7,648 bases of DNA from assembly GCA_035541995.1 (NCBI GenBank), contig DATKMG010000293.1, positions 1 through 7,648 on the forward strand. Reading direction: 5' to 3'. Shown here piece by piece: positions 1-5,046 of this stretch. The position numbers and the translations under genes were made by a program. The notes beneath the pieces were generated by a model. It made no database searches and was not told the DNA's origin. It worked only from the letters and a program-made list of their open reading frames with translations. Position 1 is the first letter of the stretch. Each line of letters begins with the position of its first letter. The stretch is from DATKMG01 sp035541995. GTDB lineage: Bacteria; Acidobacteriota; Terriglobia; Versatilivoradales; Versatilivoraceae.

Positions 1-353
1 CCTTGCCTGTGGAACATGAACGGTGTCTCACCGCACATCATTGAAGCATAAAAACCGCGCTCCCCTAAGCCGGATTCGCAGGTCAGCGACAACACGTACA
101 CGTTGTCGAATTGACTTGGAAGTACCTCAAGTAAGACCTTGTCTTCCGTTCTGTAGAGCGTAAACAGTCCCTGAACAACTTGTGCATCCTTTATGACTTC
201 TGCAAAAGGCTTAGGCTTGGGCGCCTCCTCTTTCTTAGGTCCTTCTTCTTTCTTAGTTTCTCCTTTGGGTTCAGGCGATGCGGGCACTTGAGCTCTCAAG
301 GTCACAGTGCAAGCAAGCAATACGGCAAAAAGAACCGCCTCTCGTCCTTTCAT
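1..353 (-). CDS. DUF5117/DUF4953-type zinc metalloprotease, N-terminal part (runs off the window)
   Basis: Only the first 117 codons are present; the gene continues beyond position 1. The product starts MKGREAVLFAVLLAC, a short basic region followed by a hydrophobic stretch, so it is exported. Cleavage could follow LRA (residue 21), or LLAC at residues 12-15 could act as a lipobox, making it a lipoprotein. Residues 23-49 form a Lys/Glu/Pro-rich linker. From residue 49 the sequence KPFAEVIKDAQVVQGLFTLYR, then LEVLPSQFDNVYVLSL and GLGERGFYA, resembles the start of the DUF5118/DUF5117 region found upstream of an HExxH metalloprotease domain in large exported proteins of Acidobacteria and Bacteroidetes. 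The catalytic domain itself lies outside the window, so zinc protease activity is inferred from the family. An AAAGGAG ribosome site sits 7 nt before the ATG. The gene lies 86 nt downstream of galT on the same strand and could be co-transcribed with it. Confidence 0.72.
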   Translation of the reverse strand, partial: MKGREAVLFAVLLACTVTLRAQVPASPEPKGETKKEEGPKKEEAPKPKPFAEVIKDAQVVQGLFTLYRTEDKVLLEVLPSQFDNVYVLSLTCESGLGERGFYASMMCGETPFMFHRQ

Positions 354-360
354 AAACTTG

Positions 361-367
361 CTCCTTT
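361..367 (-). promoter_or_regulatory. Shine-Dalgarno of the metalloprotease gene
   Basis: AAAGGAG on the minus strand, 7 nt before the ATG at 353. It fixes the start of a gene that otherwise lacks its C-terminal evidence in this window. Confidence 0.65.
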
Positions 368-439
368 GGTTGATCTATTGGATGATATTTTAGTTGGAAA
401 CTCTCGCTTTCGATCCCTGACCAGGCAAGCACGATGGAA

Positions 440-1420
440 TTAAAGAACCACATTGCCCAACTCTTGAGCTGCAATCTCAGGATGCAAGGAATTGTAATAG
501 ACTTCCTTAAGGCTATAGGATTTGGACTTTGCTGGAAGAATGGGCAGGATTTCGAAATGCCAGTGATAATCCTCTGTCAAAGACTGCCAGTGAGTCGTTT
601 TTTCGAACTTGGCAGCCGAGTTGGGCGAAGTGTGCAGAACCAAGTGGTAAGCCGGAGCCACGGAACTGAGACGTCGCAGGATAGATCTCAGGAAGCGGCC
701 AAATTGAACTTGGCGTTCCCAGGAGATGAGGTCTTCGTCGAACGAACAATGATGGCGGATGGGCAAAATCCAGGTCTCATATGGGACACGCGAGGCAAAT
801 GGACAAAAGGCCACGAACAAATCGTCTGATTGTACGATCCGTGCTCCGACCGTCACCTCTTGATTGACGATATCGCAAAGAAGGCAGCGCTCCTTCAGCT
901 CAAAATAGCGCTTGCAGGACCGCAGCTCATAACTCACCCTGCGTGGGATGAACGGTGTGGCAGTAATCTGAGAGTGAGGGTGTTGGAGGTCTTGTCCGGC
1001 CATCGTCCCCTGATTGCGAAAAACAGTAATATAGCGGAACCGGTGATCCTTCTTTAAGTCGATCGACCGAGCCACATAGGCCTGCAAAACCCGGCCAACG
1101 TTCTCATCGCTCTGCAAAGAGAGCGGCAAATTGTGGTCAGGATGTTCGACCACAATCTCGTGGGCTCCCAGGTTGCTCATCTTGTCGTAGATACCCTCCG
1201 CGCGGCGTTGGGCATCGCCCTCGATGCGGTACAGCGGCCGCAGGTGCGGAATCACGCGAATCTGCCATGGCACTCGACCTGGAGGTTGGACGTAGATCGG
1301 GGGAGGACAAAAAGATTCCTGGCCAGGACACAGAGGGCACACATCGGCTTCCGGCCATGTGCCGTCCCCTTCTTCGAGAACTACCCAGCTTTGGGTGATG
1401 GGGTCCTTACGCAGTTCCAT
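440..1420 (-). CDS. galT: GalT-family hexose-1-phosphate nucleotidylyltransferase (probable galactose-1-phosphate uridylyltransferase)
   Basis: This 326-residue protein belongs to the HIT-superfamily GalT group. GalT swaps UMP between UDP-glucose and galactose-1-phosphate in the cytoplasmic Leloir pathway. The N-terminus MELRKDPITQSWVVL is typical of GalT. CPLC at residues 28-31 and EHPDHN at 92-97 are likely zinc-site and substrate-site elements. The active-site signature is HPHSQ at 147-151, with His149 the expected nucleophile that forms the uridylyl-His intermediate. CLLC at 179-182 opens the second half, and HWHFE at 286-290 matches the conserved C-terminal metal/substrate motif. Length is usual for short bacterial GalTs. 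The signature reads HPHS where E. coli GalT has HPHG, so another nucleotide donor, for example an ADP-glucose phosphorylase-like activity, is not excluded. No strong Shine-Dalgarno is visible; the start is chosen from the N-terminal match. The gene is transcribed divergently from the DUF2252 gene. Confidence 0.9.
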   Translation of the reverse strand: MELRKDPITQSWVVLEEGDGTWPEADVCPLCPGQESFCPPPIYVQPPGRVPWQIRVIPHLRPLYRIEGDAQRRAEGIYDKMSNLGAHEIVVEHPDHNLPLSLQSDENVGRVLQAYVARSIDLKKDHRFRYITVFRNQGTMAGQDLQHPHSQITATPFIPRRVSYELRSCKRYFELKERCLLCDIVNQEVTVGARIVQSDDLFVAFCPFASRVPYETWILPIRHHCSFDEDLISWERQVQFGRFLRSILRRLSSVAPAYHLVLHTSPNSAAKFEKTTHWQSLTEDYHWHFEILPILPAKSKSYSLKEVYYNSLHPEIAAQELGNVVL

Positions 1421-1489
1421 CTGTTTCAGATGCTAACTTCTCGTCACTTGGCTGTTATTTCTCGTTGAGCCGGTGGCCAACGTGTTCCT

Positions 1490-1514
1490 GAGACTCTGTC
1501 TCCTACCCAGTATA
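1490..1514 (-). promoter_or_regulatory. Candidate galT promoter -10 element with overlapping palindrome
   Basis: On the minus strand TATACT (1514-1509) is a good -10 match about 90 nt before the galT ATG. No convincing -35 hexamer lies at the usual distance. Immediately downstream, at the expected transcription start near 1502, is the inverted repeat GAGAC-TCT-GTCTC (1490-1502), which could be an operator. The -10 is itself part of the palindrome AGTATACT (1509-1516), so it reads equally on both strands. This is a weak prediction based only on sequence. Confidence 0.25.
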
Positions 1515-1570
1515 CTCGCAATTGTCATGAATGTATTGAGTCAGTGATGGGTGGTGGCTCAACTAGGAGC

Positions 1571-1580
1571 CAGACGTCTG
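1571..1580. repeat. Short perfect palindrome inside the element
   Basis: CAGACGTCTG is a perfect 10-bp palindrome directly inside the left hairpin arm. The mirror position in the right arm reads CAATGTTTG, so the palindrome is not conserved on that side, although the following TGTAG is. Confidence 0.6.
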
Positions 1581-1605
1581 TAGAAGAGGGAACCCCGCTA
1601 GGATC

Positions 1606-1687
1606 CCGCCGCCTCAGCCGGACGGAACGTGGGGAATTCAGAGTGGCACGGATCCCATCCCGGCATTCCGCCCGGCTGAGGCGGCGG
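1606..1687. repeat. Inner perfect inverted repeat of the palindromic element
   Basis: CCGCCGCCTCAGCCGG at 1606-1621 is repeated as its exact reverse complement at 1672-1687. The pairing continues inward through CGGAA (1623-1627) and TTCCG (1666-1670) after one A/C mismatch. The loop is 38 nt (1628-1665) and holds GAATTC and GGATCC palindromes. Transcribed or single-stranded, this arm would form a very stable GC-rich stem. Confidence 0.85.
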
Positions 1688-1795
1688 AGATGCAGGAGGA
1701 CCGAATTCCCTACAAACATTGGGCTCCTAGCGGAGCCCGTTTCCCCCTATTCCCCGCTTGACTGACCCACTACACAACAATCAACTACCCTACCG

Positions 1796-1821
1796 ACTCA
1801 GAATTGAGTTAATCTTAAGAT
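1796..1821. promoter_or_regulatory. Two adjacent palindromes upstream of the DUF2252 gene (possible operator)
   Basis: ACTCA-GAAT-TGAGT (1796-1809) is followed two bases later by the perfect palindrome ATCTTAAGAT (1812-1821), 56 to 81 nt before the ATG at 1877. Paired palindromes at this distance could bind a dimeric regulator. No clear -35/-10 pair was recognised nearby, so this is suggestive only. Confidence 0.25.
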
Positions 1822-1876
1822 GAAATCACAAAAGTGAATCCCTAAACCGTCTACTTGGTGGGAACCTGACAGACTC

Positions 1877-3088
1877 ATGACAAGAAACATAGCAGAGAGA
1901 ATCCAGCAGTTTAACAAGGACCGCAATCCCGAGAGAGTCCGGTTGAAGTATCAGCTCATGCGGACAGACAGCTTCGCCTTTTTCCGCGGGACATGTCATC
2001 TCTTCTACGAGGACTGGCCGCATTCTACTCCGCTGGATGATGCACCGCCAGTCTGGATCTGCGGCGATCTGCACCTGCAAAACTTCGGCAGCTACAAAGG
2101 TGACAACCGCCTTGTGTACTTCGACATGAACGATTTCGACGAGGCGGCCCTTGCTCCCGCCACCTGGGAGCTGGCGCGCCTTCTCACCAGCGTCATGGTC
2201 GGCGCGGTAACGCTGAAGGTGAATGATTCGGAGGCCTTCGCATTATGTCATTGCTATCTGCAGGCATACACGTCTGCTCTGGTCCATGGGAAAGCCCGTG
2301 TTGTAGAGGTAGAAACGGCAGAAGGCATGGTGAAAGACCTGCTCGAAAGCGTCAGGGATAGAAAACGTAAGGACTTCCTGGAAAAGCGCAGCGAAACCAG
2401 GAATGGGAAACGACGCTTGATCATCGACGGCAAGCACATAGCCCCGATTACGCTGGAAGGTCGGTCCCAAGTCGAATCCTTTTGGAAAGCCTGGAGCAAA
2501 GGGCAGCCCAACCCCGAGTTTTATGAGTTGTCGGATGTGGCCCATCGAATCGCCGGTGTCGGAAGCCTAGGAGTGGATCGTTATGTTTTGTTGGTGGAGG
2601 GGAAAGGATCTCCCGACCAGAACTACCTCCTGGATCTCAAGGAAGAGGAAAAGTCGTCCCTCGAACCCTACTTGCGTGTACCCCAGCCACAATGGTCCAA
2701 CCACGCGGAGAGGGTGGTCTCCATACAGCAGCGAGCTCAGGGTACCAGTCCAGCGCTGCTCTCCGCCCTTATGATGAATGGCAAACCTTATGTGCTTCGA
2801 GAACTGCAGCCAGATCAAGACAAGATCGATCTGGCCAACTGGCATGGGAGATTGCGGCGCTTAGAGTCGGTGGTTGGAACCATGGGACAATTGACAGCCT
2901 GGGCCCAACTTCGTAGCGGTGGCCGGCAGGGCTCTGCCATCGCCGACGAGCTCATTGCCTTTGGCAATGTATCCAAATGGCAGACCCCCCTGCTGGAATA
3001 TGCCAAGACTTATGCGAGCCAGGTCGAAGCAGACTATCAGGAGTTCTGCGGCAACGTGGGGGTACAGGCAGTCTCCTCATCTTCTTGA
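1877..3088 (+). CDS. DUF2252 family protein (kinase-like, function unknown)
   Basis: This 403-residue protein has no signal peptide or membrane segment, so it is cytoplasmic. It matches the DUF2252 pattern: an N-terminal helix with RIQQFNKDRNPERVRLKY, FFRG at 35-38, ICGDLHLQNFG at 61-71, and FDMNDFDEA at 82-90. GDLHxxNFG and the following DFD resemble the catalytic-loop and metal-binding aspartates of aminoglycoside phosphotransferase-like kinases. GVGSLGVDRY at 227-236 could be a nucleotide-binding glycine loop, LLDLKEE at 251-257 may carry the partner lysine, and VLRELQP at 306-312 is another conserved block. Length is normal for the family. The real substrate is unknown, and the kinase relation is inferred from motif resemblance. 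The Shine-Dalgarno is weak (GGTGGGAACC, about 11 nt upstream). The nearest upstream in-frame ATG, at 1820, hits a stop after five codons, so 1877 is preferred. The gene is divergent from galT and convergent with the arabinofuranosidase. Confidence 0.85.
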   Translation: MTRNIAERIQQFNKDRNPERVRLKYQLMRTDSFAFFRGTCHLFYEDWPHSTPLDDAPPVWICGDLHLQNFGSYKGDNRLVYFDMNDFDEAALAPATWELARLLTSVMVGAVTLKVNDSEAFALCHCYLQAYTSALVHGKARVVEVETAEGMVKDLLESVRDRKRKDFLEKRSETRNGKRRLIIDGKHIAPITLEGRSQVESFWKAWSKGQPNPEFYELSDVAHRIAGVGSLGVDRYVLLVEGKGSPDQNYLLDLKEEEKSSLEPYLRVPQPQWSNHAERVVSIQQRAQGTSPALLSALMMNGKPYVLRELQPDQDKIDLANWHGRLRRLESVVGTMGQLTAWAQLRSGGRQGSAIADELIAFGNVSKWQTPLLEYAKTYASQVEADYQEFCGNVGVQAVSSSS

Positions 3089-3186
3089 AGTCAGGAAGAC
3101 CGCATGGCCGCAAAACCACAAAGAGATAGGATATACATGTTCTCAGTCTCGTCGTTGTGCATATTCATTCAACTCACCCTGAACAA

Positions 3187-3231
3187 GACCGAGAAGGATT
3201 CTTAAGCGGAACCCTTCGTGGTCTGATTTTA
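3187..3231. terminator. Possible bidirectional terminator between convergent genes
   Basis: An imperfect stem pairs GACC (3187-3190) with GGTC (3220-3223), and GAAGG (3193-3197) with CCTTC (3213-3217), with a 2x2 internal mismatch and a 15-nt loop. TGATTTTAA follows on the plus strand. It lies between the stops of the DUF2252 gene (3088) and the GH51 gene (3239), where a terminator is expected. The U-tract is short and the loop large, so efficiency is doubtful. Confidence 0.3.
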
Positions 3232-3238
3232 ACTAGGG

Positions 3239-4786
3239 CTATTCCAATTCCAGTGCTACTACCGATTTCGAGGGGAGCATTACCTCAAACCCACTACCCG
3301 TCAGCCTAATGCCATCGAAATTTGCAGGCTGAACCTGGTTCGGCGCTTCAAATGTGTTGTGGGCGCCGATTTCCTTGGCCGTCAAGATTTGTCCGGAAAG
3401 GCGCCTGACATTAGCTCCCCTTAGTTCTGCTATCACGCGATTGGATTGGTGGGGGTCCAGATTGCAGAATGTGACGTGGATCCTTCCCCCAGAGTCGCGC
3501 GAGGCGGAAACACTGACAGCTGGAATCTTTTCACTCTTGAACGAATAATCGGCCGACTCAAATTGGATCGGTAGTGACGTTGCCTCCTGGTGAACCTGGT
3601 ACAGATCGAAGACATGATACGTGGGGGTGAGGACCATTTTCTCATCCTGCGTCAGAATCACGGCCTGAAGCACGTTGACCATCTGGGCAATATTCGCCAT
3701 GTGGACTCTTTCACAATGATTATTGAATATGTTGAGATTGATGGCGGCTACTAGGGCATCCCGCAAGGTATTCTGCTGATAGAGGAACCCGGGATTGGTG
3801 CCCGGCTCAACCTCGTACCATGTCCCCCATTCGTCCACCACTAAACCAACCCGTTTGCCCGGATCGTAACGGTCCATAATAGTGGAATGGCGCTCGATGA
3901 GCTCCTTCATGAAGAGAGTCTTCTTCATTACCTTGAACCACCCGGTCTCATCGAATTGGGTCGCAGACCCCTTGTTGGACCCATCTACCGTGTAGTAATG
4001 CAGGCCGAGCCCATTCATATACTGGCCCGCTTCGCGCATGAGTGTTTCGGTCCAGGCATAAGAGTCGTCGCTCGGACCGCTAGCGATCTTATAAATTCGA
4101 TTCGGTTTGTAATCGTAAAGATAGGCCACAAAGCGACGAAACACGTCCGCATAATATTCGGGCCTCATGTTCCCACCGCACCCCCACGCCTCGTTCCCCA
4201 CCCCCCAGAACCGGACGGACCAGGGATTGTTTCGCCCGTTGGCGCGACGAAGGTCGGCCATGGGACTTCTGCCATTGAACGTCAGGTATTCCACCCATTG
4301 CTGCAACTCCCGAACGGTTCCACTCCCCACGTTACCGCAAATGTAAGGCTCACAGCCAAGCTGCTCGCACAGATCCATGAATTCATGCGTCCCGAAATGA
4401 TTGTCTTCAGTAACTCCACCCCAGTTTGTGTTGACAATGCTGGGACGCCTTTGGCGTGGACCCACCCCATCCGTCCAATGATAGGTGTCGGCGAAACAAC
4501 CACCGGGCCAGCGCAGGTTGGGGATTTTGATCTCTCGAAGGGCTTCGACAACGTCCTTCCGGATACCCCGGACATTGGGGATCGCCGAATCTTCGCCGAC
4601 CCAGACCCCACCATAGATGCAATGTCCCAGGTGCTCAGAAAAATGTCCATAAATGTGTCGACTGATGATGTGCCGGCCTTGATCGACCTCAATGATCAAC
4701 CGGTTCTTAGTGTCGCCATTGACTTCGCTTTTGACACTTAAGACCAGGCAACAGACTGCGGTCCCTAAGGCGAGAAATCGTTTCAT
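3239..4786 (-). CDS. Exported GH51 alpha-L-arabinofuranosidase
   Basis: This 515-residue protein is a retaining exo-glycosidase that releases terminal L-arabinofuranose from arabinan, arabinoxylan or arabinogalactan side chains. Residues 1-24 (MKRFLALGTAVCCLVLSVKS and following) form a Sec signal peptide, so it acts outside the cytoplasm. The catalytic (beta/alpha)8 domain shows IYGHFSEHLG (45-54), LRWPGGCFAD (91-100), FWGVGNEAWGCGG (193-205) with Glu199 as acid/base, GLHYYTV (261-267), and VVDEWGTWY (316-324) with Glu319 as nucleophile. The 120-residue spacing of the two glutamates agrees with characterised GH51 enzymes. The C-terminal 110 or so residues form the usual beta-sandwich. No extra carbohydrate-binding module is present. 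GGAGAA precedes the ATG by 6 nt (4791-4796). Many GH51 enzymes are intracellular, so the signal peptide is notable. The gene is divergent from a Tat-exported glycosidase-like gene and probably shares its regulation. Confidence 0.95.
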   Translation of the reverse strand: MKRFLALGTAVCCLVLSVKSEVNGDTKNRLIIEVDQGRHIISRHIYGHFSEHLGHCIYGGVWVGEDSAIPNVRGIRKDVVEALREIKIPNLRWPGGCFADTYHWTDGVGPRQRRPSIVNTNWGGVTEDNHFGTHEFMDLCEQLGCEPYICGNVGSGTVRELQQWVEYLTFNGRSPMADLRRANGRNNPWSVRFWGVGNEAWGCGGNMRPEYYADVFRRFVAYLYDYKPNRIYKIASGPSDDSYAWTETLMREAGQYMNGLGLHYYTVDGSNKGSATQFDETGWFKVMKKTLFMKELIERHSTIMDRYDPGKRVGLVVDEWGTWYEVEPGTNPGFLYQQNTLRDALVAAINLNIFNNHCERVHMANIAQMVNVLQAVILTQDEKMVLTPTYHVFDLYQVHQEATSLPIQFESADYSFKSEKIPAVSVSASRDSGGRIHVTFCNLDPHQSNRVIAELRGANVRRLSGQILTAKEIGAHNTFEAPNQVQPANFDGIRLTGSGFEVMLPSKSVVALELE

Positions 4787-4790
4787 GGTA

Positions 4791-4796
4791 TTCTCC
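4791..4796 (-). promoter_or_regulatory. Shine-Dalgarno of the GH51 gene
   Basis: GGAGAA on the minus strand lies 6 nt before the ATG at 4786 and supports that start codon together with the signal peptide that begins there. Confidence 0.65.
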
Positions 4797-4811
4797 GAAA
4801 TGTCGCGAAAA

Positions 4812-4830
4812 GGCAGAAATCCTTACTGCC
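4812..4830 (-). promoter_or_regulatory. Small hairpin in the predicted 5' leader of the GH51 mRNA
   Basis: GGCAG and CTGCC are separated by 9 nt (4812-4816 and 4826-4830). If transcription starts near 4838, the stem lies at the very 5' end of the leader, about 15 nt upstream of the ribosome site. It could stabilise the mRNA or bind a regulator. The stem is only 5 bp, so chance is a real alternative. Confidence 0.25.
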
Positions 4831-4844
4831 GACAAACAGAACAA

Positions 4845-4874
4845 AAGATACCCGAATCTGGAGGAGACGGTCAA
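4845..4874 (-). promoter_or_regulatory. Candidate sigma70-type promoter of the GH51 gene
   Basis: On the minus strand TTGACC (4874-4869) is followed after 18 nt by TATCTT (4850-4845), matching 5/6 and 4/6 of the consensus hexamers. It would start transcription near 4838 and give a leader of about 50 nt. Predicted by eye only. Confidence 0.35.
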
Positions 4875-4985
4875 CAAAGTGGATTCTCTAACATGCCGTT
4901 CAATGGGGAGGACGGGATGAAAACTAAGCAAGCCGGTTCCTGTTTGATCGCAGCCCCTCCTCCGGACGTGATACCTTTGCCTTGC

Positions 4986-5015
4986 TTGACTTGTTTTTGC
5001 CTTCCAAGCTAGAGT
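4986..5015 (+). promoter_or_regulatory. Candidate sigma70-type promoter of the Tat-exported glycosidase-like gene
   Basis: TTGACT (4986-4991) and TAGAGT (5010-5015) are separated by 18 nt, matching 5/6 and 4/6 of consensus. Transcription would start near 5022, only about 25 nt before the ATG at 5047. This also argues against translation from the in-frame GTG at 5014, which overlaps the -10 box. Confidence 0.35.
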
Positions 5016-5033
5016 GCACAACGTTTGCCCGAA

Positions 5034-5039
5034 GGGAGG
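5034..5039 (+). promoter_or_regulatory. Strong Shine-Dalgarno deciding the start at 5047
   Basis: GGGAGG ends 7 nt before the ATG at 5047. The alternative in-frame GTG at 5014 has no such site and would add 11 residues in front of the Tat signal. Confidence 0.8.
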
Positions 5040-5046
5040 AAATTTC

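Larger units (their letters stand above)
1533..1773. mobile_element. Nested palindromic MITE-like element, about 241 bp
   Basis: Three levels of inverted repeat are visible. The outer ends GTATTGAGTCAGT (1533-1545) and the reverse complement of 1761-1773 (GTAGTGGGTCAGT) match at 11 of 13 positions. The intermediate arms CTAGGAGCC (1563-1571) and GGCTCCTAG (1722-1730) match perfectly, and each lies in its own small hairpin: GGCTC-AACTAG-GAGCC on the left and GGGCTC-CTAGCG-GAGCCC on the right. The inner arms at 1606-1621 and 1672-1687 are identical over 16 bp (CCGCCGCCTCAGCCGG) and extend to 22 nt with one mismatch. The intermediate and inner arms share one symmetry axis; the outer pair is offset by 13 bp, as if one side gained or lost bases. 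There is no transposase gene. The structure fits a non-autonomous mobile element or a REP-type palindromic unit. No target-site duplication could be recognised, so the exact ends are uncertain. Confidence 0.5.
1421..1876. other. Divergent intergenic region between galT and the DUF2252 gene
   Basis: This 456-bp stretch has no convincing gene. Two overlapping reading frames (1544-1765 plus and 1525-1719 minus) are compositional by-products of a GC-rich palindrome: they have no ribosome site and encode Arg/Ser-rich sequence without recognisable motifs. The region splits into a short galT leader (1421-1515), the nested palindromic element (about 1533-1773), and an AT-richer upstream region of the DUF2252 gene (1774-1876) with two small palindromes. 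Confidence 0.7.

Noticed and set aside
1557..1740. Integron attC-like recombination site
   Set aside because: GCTCAAC at 1557-1563 fits RYYYAAC, but no matching GTTRRRY stands at the other end and there is no gene cassette or integrase.
1721..1745. Rho-independent terminator (GGGCTC-CTAGCG-GAGCCC then GTTT)
   Set aside because: No plus-strand gene ends upstream, the U-tract is short and interrupted, and the stem is better explained as part of the palindromic element.
1544..1765. 73-codon frame across the palindromic element
   Set aside because: It has no ribosome site and its Arg/Ser-rich composition is dictated by the GC-rich inverted repeat. The opposite-strand frame at 1525-1719 is equally open, which shows neither is likely coding.
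3887..4741. 284-codon open frame on the plus strand, antisense to the GH51 gene
   Set aside because: It lies wholly inside the arabinofuranosidase gene, which has full family motifs. Its translation shows no recognisable domain, and there is no independent promoter or ribosome site. It is a by-product of codon bias.
5014..5046. Upstream GTG start for the Tat-exported protein
   Set aside because: The GTG at 5014 lacks a ribosome site and overlaps a candidate -10 box, whereas the ATG at 5047 has GGGAGG at ideal spacing and begins a standard Tat signal.
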